Source: Candidatus Gallimonas merdae
GTDB lineage: Bacteria; Bacillota; Clostridia; Christensenellales; Borkfalkiaceae
Length of the DNA stretch: 64,000 nucleotides
Reading direction: 5' to 3'
NCBI GenBank assembly: GCA_904419525.1
Contig: CAJFRT010000001.1
Location: forward strand, 90,518-154,517
The notes under the pieces are model-generated. The model had not been told where the DNA came from and did not search any database. It worked only from the letters and a program-made list of their open reading frames with translations. Below are positions 1-8,960 of the stretch, piece by piece. Each line of letters begins with the position of its first letter. Positions within the stretch are counted from its first letter, which is position 1. Made by a program: the position numbers and the translations under genes.

Positions 1-886
1 TGCCGTGGTGCCCCGCCTTATAGAGCACCACATGCGGCAGCTCGTTATATTCCACCAGATGCTCTTCTCCCTCTTTTTCAAGATCACCCGTAAAGAGATA
101 ATGATTCGTCGTATTCCCGTCAAGCTCCTGCGAGAGGAGCATGCAGACGGAATAGTTGTTATTGTCGTCCGAATCGTGATCGTAAAAATAGTTGTACAGA
201 ATGTTCATGGAGACGGTCTGCGCGTCATCGAGATAGTATGTACGCTGCGCGCCGTCCTGGCTGTTCCAGCACTGAAGCCCCGTATAGACCTGTGTTCCCT
301 GCTCCCGGATCTGATCTACTGCCTCGCAATAATCCCTGTAGAGCGCCGTATTGTCTTTATGCCTGTCAAACTGAATGAGCGTTTCAATGCGGTAATCGCT
401 GTAAAAGATCCCGTTCCGCTTCCCGCCCGAACTGCTTCCGACAAAGCCGGAAATATGATCGCTGTCCGAATGGGTCGCAATGACATATTCGAGCACGTTA
501 TCCGTGCAATACGTTTCGAGATAGTCCAGGATCTCGGCCGTATTTTCCTTGTTGGGTCCCGCATCGATGAGAACTTCCGTATCGCCGACCTTGATCAGCG
601 AACAATCCCCGCTCGCTTTGACGGCCGGAGCGATGAAGTGAATGGACAGATCAGCCGAAACGATCTCCGTCTGATTCCCGTCGCCGACCGTCGTTCCGCC
701 CCCGTTCTGGGAGTCATCTCCCCCGGGAGACTGTTCGTCCCTGTTTTTGTAGACGAGAAAATACCAGCACGCCGCCGCAATGAGAGCGATCACCAGGATC
801 ACAATGACGGCCGTAAAAAATGCCTTGGGATTTCTTTTTGCAGCTTCCCGCACTGCACGTTCTGCCGAAGAACGTCTTTTTGCCAT
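1..886 (-). CDS. ComEC-like metallo-beta-lactamase-fold protein, membrane anchored, 3' end cut by window
   Basis: About 295 codons are present and the reading frame runs off the window. Translation from the ATG at 886 (preceded by GGAGAAAAA) gives a basic N-terminus, one hydrophobic segment at residues 23-45, then a Gly/Asp/Asn-rich linker to about residue 72. The metallo-beta-lactamase domain follows: the metal-binding motif THSDSDHISG lies at 138-147 and a KAGHHG motif sits at the cut end. This resembles the extracellular hydrolase domain of ComEC without the competence channel, so the domain is probably displayed outside the membrane. It is last in the GH127 transcription unit, 24 bases after the small unknown gene. 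Family members may hydrolyse phosphodiesters or related bonds; the substrate cannot be read here. Fold call firm, function open. Confidence 0.8.
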   Translation of the reverse strand, partial: MAKRRSSAERAVREAAKRNPKAFFTAVIVILVIALIAAACWYFLVYKNRDEQSPGGDDSQNGGGTTVGDGNQTEIVSADLSIHFIAPAVKASGDCSLIKVGDTEVLIDAGPNKENTAEILDYLETYCTDNVLEYVIATHSDSDHISGFVGSSSGGKRNGIFYSDYRIETLIQFDRHKDNTALYRDYCEAVDQIREQGTQVYTGLQCWNSQDGAQRTYYLDDAQTVSMNILYNYFYDHDSDDNNNYSVCMLLSQELDGNTTNHYLFTGDLEKEGEEHLVEYNELPHVVLYKAGHHG

Positions 887-910
887 ATTTTTTCTCCTTC
901 ATTTTTCAGA

Positions 911-1258
911 TCAGACAAGTCCGACTGCCGCAGCGATATTGACAACGGCCTCGTCAATATTGTGCAAGAATTTATTGAGCGCTTTCTGCGCGGCCGCGTC
1001 GATCACGCCGTCCTCCGTTGTACGAAGAAGCCGGATGATCATATCAAAATTTTCGTAGATCACCACGCACTCCGGATCAAGCGCCTGCATAACGGAATCC
1101 TTGCTGCCGTGCTGAACGTCATGCATCTTCTTGATCGCCTCGTTCATCTCCGTAAAAAGCGCCACATTGCCCGACGAAAACAGTTCGCTCATCGTCGCAT
1201 TCAGACGCACAAGCTGCGTCAGAAATTCCGTTGTTTCCTTATTCGCCTCACGATCCAT
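911..1258 (-). CDS. Small conserved-looking hypothetical protein (115 aa)
   Basis: I do not recognise the family. The product is acidic and apparently all-helical, with no signal peptide, no membrane segment and no metal motif. It starts at the ATG at 1258, which shares bases with the stop codon of the upstream pyrophosphorylase gene (TGATG), so it is probably translationally coupled. A GTG one codon earlier is possible. Its place between a sugar-nucleotide enzyme and a secreted metallo-hydrolase gives no clear function. The tight coupling and lack of a competing frame make it a real gene. Confidence 0.7.
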   Translation of the reverse strand: MDREANKETTEFLTQLVRLNATMSELFSSGNVALFTEMNEAIKKMHDVQHGSKDSVMQALDPECVVIYENFDMIIRLLRTTEDGVIDAAAQKALNKFLHNIDEAVVNIAAAVGLV

Positions 1259-2481
1259 CACAATTTCACTCCGTTTTTCTCAAGCAGGACGCGCGCAGTA
1301 TCCACACTGTCCGTACCCGTTCTGTTTTTGATCGGCGCAAACTCCCTTTCTCGCTCCACCTCAAAGGGAAGACAGCTCCCCGCACAGCGGATCATATCGA
1401 GGATCAGCGTCTCAAATTTACAGCCGTTCTCCGTTTCGGGTTCCACAAGGACGCCGTCCGCATTCAGGCAGGGAACTTTCTTTTTGGCGATATGAACGGG
1501 AAGCCTCTTTTCCGCAATCGAGCGAAGGATATCTGCGCGGAACAGGTAGTTGAGCGTCACGCCGTACGCATACACGAGTCTTCCTGCCTGATCGCGCAGC
1601 TCCGCCATTTTTCTGTCAAGCTCGTAATACTCAATGACGCCGGGAAGGCCGTCCTCCAGACAAAGCACGCCGACCCGCTCCTCAGGATATGCTTTCCGGA
1701 CATACTTTGCCCCCGTCGCCAGACCGCTTGCGATCGTCGCACCAAGAAAAACGGGATCTGCCATGCGTTGAAGAACATTGTCCACCGCAAAAACATTGAA
1801 CCACTCGATTCCGCGTTTTTCCGCCTCCGCAACCAATCCGGCCCGCATGAGCGAAGCATACCAGCCGCCGTTGCCGTTCGGAGAAAGCGCCAGGCTGTCC
1901 TTCGCCGACATCAGCAATTTTCCGTTCAGATCGACGGCGGGCGCCATTTCCTGACGGAAAAAGAAGATCTCACGTTCGGGATAACCGAAGAACGCATGTT
2001 CGCGGAAAAATGCCTGCGTTTCAGCGTCATTGGCCTCACTCGTCATAATGAACAGCGGGACATACGCACCGCAAGTCCGTACGACATCCTCGAGGTTCCG
2101 GATCAGTTGTTCAAAAATATATAAGGGCTTCGTCAAGCCGATGTCAAAGGTCCCCTTGGGCGCATCACTGCCCAGACGCGTGCCCTGCCCGCCGGCAAGC
2201 ATGACTGCGGCAACCTTTCCTTCCCGAACCGCCGAGCTGCCGAGCGAAAAAAATTCTTCCCGCCGCTCTGCGATCTCCCCGAGGTCAAGGCCGTCGATCG
2301 GCAGGATCTCCCCTCTGTCCGCCTCAGCCTCTTTATGCACGAGCGAGAGCAACTCCCAGTCGATCTGCCCGATCTGTTTTGCAAGTTGCGTCCTGCCCGC
2401 CTCATCCAGTTCATCCCACCATTTCAGAACATGGAGCTGCCCATGTTCTGAAAGAATTTTCTGCATTTCCCCGTACTGCAT
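1258..2481 (-). CDS. UDP-sugar pyrophosphorylase of the UDPGP family (UTP-hexose-1-phosphate or UDP-GlcNAc type)
   Basis: The 407-aa product should make UDP-sugars from UTP and a sugar 1-phosphate in the cytoplasm. The nucleotide-binding signature LAGGQGTRLG followed by PKG lies near residues 95-110, which is typical of the eukaryotic-like UDPGP/UAP family and unlike bacterial GalU. The ATG at 2481 is chosen over an in-frame ATG 24 codons upstream because GGGGAGAAATC precedes it and the longer form would overlap GH127. Next to arabinosidase and alpha-galactosidase genes it could activate galactose-1-phosphate or glucose-1-phosphate released downstream of plant-glycan breakdown. UDP-GlcNAc synthesis is an alternative; substrate choice is inference. 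Confidence 0.8.
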   Translation of the reverse strand: MQYGEMQKILSEHGQLHVLKWWDELDEAGRTQLAKQIGQIDWELLSLVHKEAEADRGEILPIDGLDLGEIAERREEFFSLGSSAVREGKVAAVMLAGGQGTRLGSDAPKGTFDIGLTKPLYIFEQLIRNLEDVVRTCGAYVPLFIMTSEANDAETQAFFREHAFFGYPEREIFFFRQEMAPAVDLNGKLLMSAKDSLALSPNGNGGWYASLMRAGLVAEAEKRGIEWFNVFAVDNVLQRMADPVFLGATIASGLATGAKYVRKAYPEERVGVLCLEDGLPGVIEYYELDRKMAELRDQAGRLVYAYGVTLNYLFRADILRSIAEKRLPVHIAKKKVPCLNADGVLVEPETENGCKFETLILDMIRCAGSCLPFEVEREREFAPIKNRTGTDSVDTARVLLEKNGVKL

Positions 2482-2507
2482 GATTTCTCCCCAAATCTTA
2501 TTAAACG

Positions 2508-4310
2508 TTATAAAAACCAGACCTGCATGTCGTTTTTGCCCCTGTTCGCCCACATAAAGTAGGGAATCAGCGTCAGCGTAAAAGACTCTTTTTCCGGAGG
2601 CAGATAGGAATAGAGCGCATCGCCCGACCGGAGCCGGCGCGCGGGCACACGCACGCAGATGCCTTGCTGCGTGCGCTCTGTAACAGCATGTTCGAGCGAA
2701 GGGATTTCAATGCCGTATAATTCCCCGCCGTTGTCAACCTGTTCCGCACAGAGCACGAACGGGCCGTATTCCACCGCCTTTCTGCCGCTGTCAGCGCGGA
2801 CGCGTTCATTGGCGTAGACAAACCTGGGACGCATTTCAAAATTCACTTCGATCTGCGCCTTGCCGTTCACGTCAAAATACAGATAATCGTCTTTTTCTTC
2901 CGGCCGGACATATTCCCCGTTCACTCTGCAGGTAAGCGACATCTGCCAGACGGGAATACGCAGCGCAAGCCGCCCCTTCCCGTTGGCGGAAATCGTAACA
3001 TTTCCCGCGTACGGAAGCTCCGTTTTCAGTGATAAGTCGATCCCGCAAGCGGATACGTCCGAAGATATATATTGATTGACGAACAGAACGCCGTCCTCTT
3101 CCCCGTAGGCGAATCCGCCGACGCGTGCAAACAATCTGACAAGATTGGGCGGACAGCAGGAACAGTCGAACACCTCGACGCGTTCCAGAAGCGGTTTGAA
3201 GGGAATTCCCGGAACCGTGTTCGCATACTGCGCGTACTGCCGATCGGCCTCCAGCGGATTCACATAATAAAATGCCTTTCCGTCTGCCGATTCACCCGCC
3301 AGGATATTGTTATAGAGCGCACGTTCGATCGCGGCATGGTACTGTGCGCTGTTCCCCGCTTTTGCAAGCCTGTCACAGAAAAAGGCAAGCGCGATCGAAG
3401 CGCACGTCTCCGCATAGGCCTCCGCGTTGGGCAGATCATACGGCACGGTGAAGCGCTCCCCGTACCAGCCCGATCCCGCGCCGCCCGTGATATACAGCTT
3501 GCTGCGCACGATATCGGAAAAGAGCGCGCGGCAGGTATCGATCAAGGCTTCGTCCTGCGTCAGACGGCCGACATCGGCCATCGCAATATAGAGATAGAGC
3601 GCACGAACGGAATGCCCGACAGCCTCCCGCTGCTGCCGCACGGGCTTGTGCGACTGATCGTATTCTCTGTCCATCCACGGATAGATCTCTTCCGCCCGGA
3701 CGCCGCGCTCGTCAAGGAAAAATTTCGCAAGCGTCAGATATTTTTCCTCGCCCGTATGTTCATAGAGCCGCACGAGCGCAAGCTCGATCTCCGGGTGTCC
3801 GCACGTTGTGAATCCCGTGTCTCTGCGGACATAAAAGCGCTCGTAAATATAGTCCGCATACTTCCTCATGGCGGGAAGGAGTTCCGCATTCACGCCGCAT
3901 TCGTCAAGCGCAACCGCGGCTTCGATGAGATGGCCTGCGCAGTAGAGCTCATGCTCCATGCGTTCCATGAAGATCCGATCGGGTTTATAGACCTGATAAT
4001 AACTGTTAAAATACCCGCATGGGAGCTGATTTTTAACGATCGTACGCACCGTATCATCGATGACAGCGCCGACTTCTTTGTCCGGAAACTCCCTTTGAAG
4101 ATAGGCCGCGGCTTCCAGCCATTTGGCGACATCCGAATCATAAAAGATATGCGAAGGCTTCTCCTGCTTCTCACAGCGAAGCGCCGCAAATCTTCCCGTT
4201 TCCGCAAAGCGACGATAAATATTTTTCAAAGATATGCCTGCATTTTTCGCACGGATATCCTGCCAGAATCCGTTGTGGAGCGAAACGCGATCATACCCGA
4301 TGAGCGTCAT
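2508..4310 (-). CDS. Beta-L-arabinofuranosidase, glycoside hydrolase family 127 (DUF1680)
   Basis: The 600-aa protein belongs to the zinc- and cysteine-dependent GH127 family, which releases L-arabinofuranose from beta-linked arabino-oligosaccharides. The residues known from HypBA1 have counterparts here: Glu285 as the likely acid/base, Glu301 and Cys303 in AETCA, and Cys385-Cys386 in CSCCPPN. The spacings 16 and 18 match HypBA1, while the gap to the cysteine pair is about five residues longer. No signal peptide is visible, so it acts on imported oligosaccharides. The ATG at 4310 has CGGAGGATTTT before it. It has its own promoter at 4339-4367. Its product, arabinose, feeds the araBDA genes upstream on the same strand. 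Confidence 0.93.
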   Translation of the reverse strand: MTLIGYDRVSLHNGFWQDIRAKNAGISLKNIYRRFAETGRFAALRCEKQEKPSHIFYDSDVAKWLEAAAYLQREFPDKEVGAVIDDTVRTIVKNQLPCGYFNSYYQVYKPDRIFMERMEHELYCAGHLIEAAVALDECGVNAELLPAMRKYADYIYERFYVRRDTGFTTCGHPEIELALVRLYEHTGEEKYLTLAKFFLDERGVRAEEIYPWMDREYDQSHKPVRQQREAVGHSVRALYLYIAMADVGRLTQDEALIDTCRALFSDIVRSKLYITGGAGSGWYGERFTVPYDLPNAEAYAETCASIALAFFCDRLAKAGNSAQYHAAIERALYNNILAGESADGKAFYYVNPLEADRQYAQYANTVPGIPFKPLLERVEVFDCSCCPPNLVRLFARVGGFAYGEEDGVLFVNQYISSDVSACGIDLSLKTELPYAGNVTISANGKGRLALRIPVWQMSLTCRVNGEYVRPEEKDDYLYFDVNGKAQIEVNFEMRPRFVYANERVRADSGRKAVEYGPFVLCAEQVDNGGELYGIEIPSLEHAVTERTQQGICVRVPARRLRSGDALYSYLPPEKESFTLTLIPYFMWANRGKNDMQVWFL

Positions 4311-4338
4311 AAAATCCTCCGAAAATCCCCTTTTTCCT

Positions 4339-4367
4339 ATTATATAGAAAGCGGACGGGAATGTCAA
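4339..4367 (-). promoter_or_regulatory. Sigma-A promoter for GH127, nested in a terminator hairpin
   Basis: Reading the minus strand, TTGACA (4362-4367), a 17-bp spacer and TATAAT (4339-4344) form a perfect consensus promoter. The -35 element occupies the loop of the GCGGACGGG/CCCGTCCGC hairpin that follows the GH36 gene. GH127 can therefore be transcribed independently of the araBDA-GH36 unit. Confidence 0.85.
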
Positions 4368-4378
4368 TCCCCGTCCGC
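4351..4378 (-). terminator. Hairpin after the GH36 gene, overlapping the GH127 promoter
   Basis: A 9-bp perfect G+C stem (GCGGACGGG with CCCGTCCGC) and a 10-base loop, followed on the minus strand by TTTCTATATAA. The U tract is short, so termination may be partial. Confidence 0.6.
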
Positions 4379-4383
4379 AAATT

Positions 4384-6510
4384 TCAGTCATTCTTTTCAA
4401 ACAGGAACGCTCCTGCACGGAAATTCATATCTTCTCCGGGGAGCGGGTACAGCCCCTCGCCGAACGTTATCCCGCGCGGCGCCCGCCCGCCGGCCGCGAG
4501 ACACAGCACACCGTTCTCAAACGAATACCTGCAATCGGTGAAGGCGCTTATGAGGCGATAGCCCTCCAGTCCGACCTCGACGGCATCGGGCTTTGCAAGC
4601 GCGTGGATCACTACCAGCCGACGGCTGCCCGACTGCTTCTGATAGATCTGTCTGCCGTACGGCGCACGGAAATAGTCAATGTCGCAGTCGATCCCGACGA
4701 TATCTCCGTCCGCAACAACATCCCGGACTTGCCGATAGAAATCAAGCCCTTCCCGAATGAGCGCGATTTTCTCCGGCGGCATATTCAGGACGTCGCCCGA
4801 AAGACAGATGCGCCCCAACATTGCCGCACACAGCGAATAGACGGTGCGCGACGGCGAATCGGCATCACGCAGGACGGCCCAGATCTGCATCTGACGGGCA
4901 GGGATCACGCGCGAAACGTTTGCCGCGACGAACGGGATCTCGGCACATTCGTGGGCATCTGAAAACGAACACATGGAGACCATGCTCATCCGCTTCGGTT
5001 CGATGCGGCTGCCGCCCGAAGAACAGTTTTCGATCACGATCCCCGGAACGGCCGCTCTGAGACGAATGAGCCAGGCAAGGCTTTCCTCCGCGACGGAACG
5101 TCCGCCCTCCCCCAGGCTCTCGGCGCCGTCGCACCCGACGCCGTATGTATCGTTGTAGTCGATCTTGAGATATCCGAACCCGTTCTCCGCCAAGAAATCT
5201 GCCATACGGGAAGACAGGTAGTCCCTGACCTCCTGTTTGCGCAGATCAAAAAACCTACGGTTCTTGCATGTGATCAGCGCGCCGTCTCTTTTCAGAAGCA
5301 AATCCTCACGCCGGAACGCTTCGGAATCCCGCCCCGCCACCTCAAATTCAAACCATATCCCGGGAATCATGCCCTCTGCGCGTATGGCGTCCGCAACGGC
5401 TCTGATCCCGTGCGGAAAGAGAGAGGCGCTCTCCTTCCAGTCCCCTGTGGCATTGCACCAACCCTTGTCATCGGGTTTGTACCAGCCCGCATCGATGACA
5501 AAATATTTCAAGCCGAGCGGCCTGACCGCCTCCAGAATGGCACGGATATTTTCTTCCGACGGACAGCCCCACGTCGTACAGTACTCATTGAAGAGAACGG
5601 GAAGATCCCGCTCGCTTTCCGGAAGATCCAAGCGAAGATCCTGCTCGTGCACGAGAGCGTTGCACGCTTCAAGTACACTTCCCCGACGTACCGTAAGAAA
5701 TACCTTATCCGTCTCAAAAACCGCACCCGCGGGAATATTTTTGCGCCAGTGCCCGCTTTCATAGTCGGCCCGTCCCGCCGACAGCGAACAGCTCTCCTTT
5801 TCCTGATACAGCTCCATCTGCCAGGAATAGGGCGCCTCCGACTGCATGGCCCAGACAATCCCCGCTTCCTCGTCCTCGACGGCGGCAAACGGGTACCATC
5901 CGCGGTTGGACATACTGCCAAGCTGTCCCCACTTTTCCACCTTCACGCCGTAGCGCGCCCAGCTCATGTCCATGCCGAGTTCGGAAAAGGCATCCGTTTT
6001 CATGCGGCATTCGCGGCTCCAGGCGCTTGTCATGCGATGCAATTTCAGGCCGCACGTTCCCCGCCCTTCCATGGAAACAGCCGTTATTCCGCTTAAAGAC
6101 AGGCTTTCCAGCAGTTCCAACGAGCGCATCTGTCCCGTTCCGTTTTCATAGCGCACCCAAGCGGTAAACACGCCGGTTGCACTATTGTATTCGAGATGAT
6201 GCGTATAAAAATTCCCCTTTCCGTCCGAAAGGCGGGTGACAACGCCGCCCTCATTCGCCGTCTGCTCCTCTGCATGAAGCAGAGTCCCCGCGCGGTTGCG
6301 CATGGTCTGCCCGAAGGTATAGCCGATAAGCCCTTCATCGCCCGTAAATGCGACCTGAACAAGGCTGTCACAAAAAAGCCTTGCGGGATCGATTTTTACG
6401 TCAGCGGGATACAGAGCAAGTCCTGTCTGCGTCTTGCTTTCGTGCCCCTCGACGGGGGATTCCACATAGTATACGGCCGTATCGCCGAAGATATATTGCT
6501 TGAAAAACAT
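4384..6510 (-). CDS. Alpha-galactosidase, glycoside hydrolase family 36
   Basis: The 708-aa product has the GH36 layout: an N-terminal beta-sandwich and a central barrel. The likely nucleophile is Asp451 in YLKIDYND. Cys496 begins the CSSGGSR motif, and Asp518 in SDAHE, exactly 22 residues later, matches the spacing of the acid/base in classical CSGGGGRFD-type enzymes. It should remove alpha-1,6-galactose from raffinose- or galactomannan-type oligosaccharides inside the cell. The ATG at 6510 fits the family N-terminus, but no good ribosome binding site precedes it and a terminator hairpin ends six bases upstream. An upstream in-frame ATG would read through araA's tail and that hairpin and is unlikely. 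Confidence 0.88.
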   Translation of the reverse strand: MFFKQYIFGDTAVYYVESPVEGHESKTQTGLALYPADVKIDPARLFCDSLVQVAFTGDEGLIGYTFGQTMRNRAGTLLHAEEQTANEGGVVTRLSDGKGNFYTHHLEYNSATGVFTAWVRYENGTGQMRSLELLESLSLSGITAVSMEGRGTCGLKLHRMTSAWSRECRMKTDAFSELGMDMSWARYGVKVEKWGQLGSMSNRGWYPFAAVEDEEAGIVWAMQSEAPYSWQMELYQEKESCSLSAGRADYESGHWRKNIPAGAVFETDKVFLTVRRGSVLEACNALVHEQDLRLDLPESERDLPVLFNEYCTTWGCPSEENIRAILEAVRPLGLKYFVIDAGWYKPDDKGWCNATGDWKESASLFPHGIRAVADAIRAEGMIPGIWFEFEVAGRDSEAFRREDLLLKRDGALITCKNRRFFDLRKQEVRDYLSSRMADFLAENGFGYLKIDYNDTYGVGCDGAESLGEGGRSVAEESLAWLIRLRAAVPGIVIENCSSGGSRIEPKRMSMVSMCSFSDAHECAEIPFVAANVSRVIPARQMQIWAVLRDADSPSRTVYSLCAAMLGRICLSGDVLNMPPEKIALIREGLDFYRQVRDVVADGDIVGIDCDIDYFRAPYGRQIYQKQSGSRRLVVIHALAKPDAVEVGLEGYRLISAFTDCRYSFENGVLCLAAGGRAPRGITFGEGLYPLPGEDMNFRAGAFLFEKND

Positions 6511-6515
6511 GATGA

Positions 6516-6545
6516 AAAATACGGGGCGGTACGCAGTACCGCCCC
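6516..6545 (-). terminator. Intrinsic terminator or attenuator between araA and the GH36 gene
   Basis: On the minus strand GGGGCGGTAC, loop TGC, GTACCGCCCC, then GTATTTTTC. The stem is a perfect 10 bp. It lies six bases before the GH36 start codon, so GH36 expression should depend on readthrough. Confidence 0.8.
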
Positions 6546-6560
6546 ACCCTTTCAGACAGT

Positions 6561-8036
6561 TTATTTGCGCTTCCAGATGATATCCGACCACATGAGCTGT
6601 TTCTTGAATTCATCGATCCTGGTGTTTTCATCGATCACGACGACTTCAATGCCCCACATATTGCCGAGATCCACCATCTCCTGAACGGACAGCTGCGAGG
6701 AAACGACGGTATGGTGCGCGCCGCCCGCATAGATCCAGGCAGCAACGCCGTCCTTGAAGTTGGGCTGATACTTCCACATCAGTCCGCCCACGGGCAGATT
6801 GGGCATCTTGTGAGGATACTTCACAAGCTCGATCTTCTGCACGATCAGGCGAAGACGATCGCCCATATCGATCATCGACACAGCAACTGCTTCGGGCGCC
6901 GAGATCCCTTCAAAGACAAGGCGCGCCGGATCAGACTTCCCGCCGATGCCGAGGGGATGCACCTGGATCTCGGGCTTGGTCGCGGCAAACTGCGGCGAGA
7001 CTTCAAGCATGTGCGCGCCGAGGCAGAGCCCGTCCGCAAGATCATAGGTGTAATCTTCCATCAGGCCCGTGCCCTTTTCTCCGGCCATATACTGCATGAC
7101 CGCACCGAGCGCGGCGATCTTCCAGTCGCCCTCCGCGCCGAAGCCGTAGCCCTTGCTCTGCAGGTCCTGGATCGCAAGGCCGGGCAGCTGATTGAGTCCG
7201 TGCAGCGCTCCGAAATGATCGACGATACCGATATAATCGCCCTTATCTTCGCAGAAACGATCGATCGCGATCTCGTATTTTGCCTGTTCGCGCACAACAT
7301 CGATGCGCTTTGTACCCATTGTATACTTTTTACCGTACTCCGCCATCAGGGCATCGACGTCCTGATCGGTGACTTTCTCAATATACTCGACAAGGTCTCC
7401 GATCGGATAGTAATCGACCTGCCAGCCGAGATCGATGTGCGCCTCGATCTTATCCCCTTCCGTCACGGCCACGTCGCGCATATTATCGGAGAAACGGCAG
7501 ACCTTTACCGTCTTGGAGAAGGCATAACCGGCAGCCACTTTACACCACGAAGCGAGCTGTTTCAGAGCCGTTTCATCTTTGTAGTAACCGACGACCACCT
7601 TGTTGTCCATGCGCAGACGTGTGACGATATAGCCAAACTCTCTGTCGCCGTGCGCCGCCTGGTTCTCGTTCATGAAGTCCATGTCGATGGTGTCATAGGG
7701 AAGTTTTTCATTGTACTGCGTGGCGAAGTGGCACATGGGCTTCTGAAGAAGTTTCAGTCCCTTGATCCACATCTTTGCGGGAGAGAACGTATGGCACCAG
7801 GTGATGATACCGATGCAGTTATCGTCCGCATTGACCTTTTTGATCGCCTCGACGACCTCGTCGGAGCTCTTGCAGGTCGTCAGGTATTTCACCGTGACGG
7901 GCATGCGCTCATTGACGTAATTGGCCATCTCTTCCGAGTGCTGGGCAACGTGCGCAAGCACATCGTCCCCATACAGCGTCTGCGAACCGGTGAGCCAGTA
8001 CACGACGTAATCTTTCATGTTCTTAAGCTGTTTCAT
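6561..8036 (-). CDS. araA: L-arabinose isomerase
   Basis: The 491-aa enzyme interconverts L-arabinose and L-ribulose, the first step of bacterial arabinose use. Length and sequence match AraA throughout. Recognisable active-site segments are GAEGDWK, LMEDYTYD with a metal-binding glutamate, GAHMLEVSP with a metal histidine, and GGAHHTVVS. The ATG at 8036 follows GGAATGAGGTAAC. The gene is third in araB-araD-araA, after a 199-base spacer, and is followed by a strong terminator. Confidence 0.97.
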   Translation of the reverse strand: MKQLKNMKDYVVYWLTGSQTLYGDDVLAHVAQHSEEMANYVNERMPVTVKYLTTCKSSDEVVEAIKKVNADDNCIGIITWCHTFSPAKMWIKGLKLLQKPMCHFATQYNEKLPYDTIDMDFMNENQAAHGDREFGYIVTRLRMDNKVVVGYYKDETALKQLASWCKVAAGYAFSKTVKVCRFSDNMRDVAVTEGDKIEAHIDLGWQVDYYPIGDLVEYIEKVTDQDVDALMAEYGKKYTMGTKRIDVVREQAKYEIAIDRFCEDKGDYIGIVDHFGALHGLNQLPGLAIQDLQSKGYGFGAEGDWKIAALGAVMQYMAGEKGTGLMEDYTYDLADGLCLGAHMLEVSPQFAATKPEIQVHPLGIGGKSDPARLVFEGISAPEAVAVSMIDMGDRLRLIVQKIELVKYPHKMPNLPVGGLMWKYQPNFKDGVAAWIYAGGAHHTVVSSQLSVQEMVDLGNMWGIEVVVIDENTRIDEFKKQLMWSDIIWKRK

Positions 8037-8040
8037 AGTG

Positions 8041-8235
8041 TTACCTCATTCCTTTCAATCGTTTTATTTTTTCTCCGGAACCGCCGGAGTCCGGAACACA
8101 GGGATCGCACCGCAACCGGGTGCGGAGAGCTCAGAAATCAGGATATCCGATCATTGGCAAACATCGCAATACACGCCGTCCGTTTTACAGGCCGGGTGCG
8201 CGTCCGATGTCTTCCGTCCCGATCATTCAGAGCTC
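8041..8235 (-). other. 199-base araD-araA intercistronic spacer with two hairpins
   Basis: No open frame of note. On the minus strand it can form GCACC/GGTGC and CTCCGG/CCGGAG hairpins, the second followed by GAAAAAATAAAA rather than a U tract. No consensus promoter is visible. It may set the araA-to-araD mRNA ratio by processing or partial termination. Confidence 0.4.
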
Positions 8236-8940
8236 TTACTTCTTTTTCGTCTGTCCGTAGTAGGCATTCTTGCCGTGCTTGCGCATGTAATGTTTTTCCA
8301 TCATGAACTGATCTGCGCGCTGCACCTGCGGATTGATATGCTCGGTAAGGAACGCCATTTTTGCGACTTCCTCGATGACGGTCGCATTGTATACGGAATT
8401 GTCTCCGTCCTTGCCGAATGCAAACACACCGTGGCTCTTGATGAGCACGCCGGGCACTTCCAGAGGCTTCAGACCGTCATTCCTGAATTTTTCAATGATG
8501 GCAAGCCCCGTGTTCTTTTCGTACTCGCCCTCGATCTCCTCCTGTGTCAGCGAGCGCGCGCAGGGAATATCGCCGTAGAAGTAGTCGGCGTGCGTCGTCC
8601 CGTAGAAGGGAATGCTGCGCCCGGCCTGCGCCCATGCCGTTGCAAAGGTGGAATGCGTGTGCGTCACACCGCCGATCTCCGGAAACGCCTTGTAAAACTC
8701 GATATGCGTGGGCGTATCAGACGAAGGGCGCAAATCGCCCTCGACGACCTTACCGTTCAGATCGACGACGACCATGTCCTCCGCCTTCATCTCGTCATAC
8801 TCTACGCCGGATGGCTTGATGACGACAAGCCCCGTTTCCCTGTCGATCTCGGAAACGTTGCCCCACGTAAACAGGACGAGTTTGTTTTTCACGAGGTCGA
8901 GATTTGCCCGCAATACCTTTTCTTTCAATGCTTCCAACAT
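8236..8940 (-). CDS. araD: L-ribulose-5-phosphate 4-epimerase
   Basis: The 234-aa class II aldolase-fold enzyme converts L-ribulose 5-phosphate to D-xylulose 5-phosphate. Zinc ligands are visible as the two histidines of GGVTHTHS and the histidine of [10 protein letters not shown]. The segment [11 protein letters not shown] is typical of AraD. The ATG at 8940 is preceded by GGAGGAATGAAGAC and lies 20 bases after araB; an earlier in-frame ATG has no comparable site. Its product is the substrate of the phosphoketolase encoded next door. Confidence 0.96.
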   Translation of the reverse strand: MLEALKEKVLRANLDLVKNKLVLFTWGNVSEIDRETGLVVIKPSGVEYDEMKAEDMVVVDLNGKVVEGDLRPSSDTPTHIEFYKAFPEIGGVTHTHSTFATAWAQAGRSIPFYGTTHADYFYGDIPCARSLTQEEIEGEYEKNTGLAIIEKFRNDGLKPLEVPGVLIKSHGVFAFGKDGDNSVYNATVIEEVAKMAFLTEHINPQVQRADQFMMEKHYMRKHGKNAYYGQTKKK

Positions 8941-8960
8941 GTCTTCATTCCTCCGCAAGA

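Noticed and set aside
5-1495. A 496-codon plus-strand open frame at the window start
   Set aside because: Antisense to the metallo-beta-lactamase protein, the 115-aa gene and the pyrophosphorylase end, which have motifs and ribosome binding sites.
2499-2515. LacI-type operator near TTAAACGTTATAA
   Set aside because: Only the central AACGTT is palindromic, and it lies at the GH127 stop codon inside a transcription unit.
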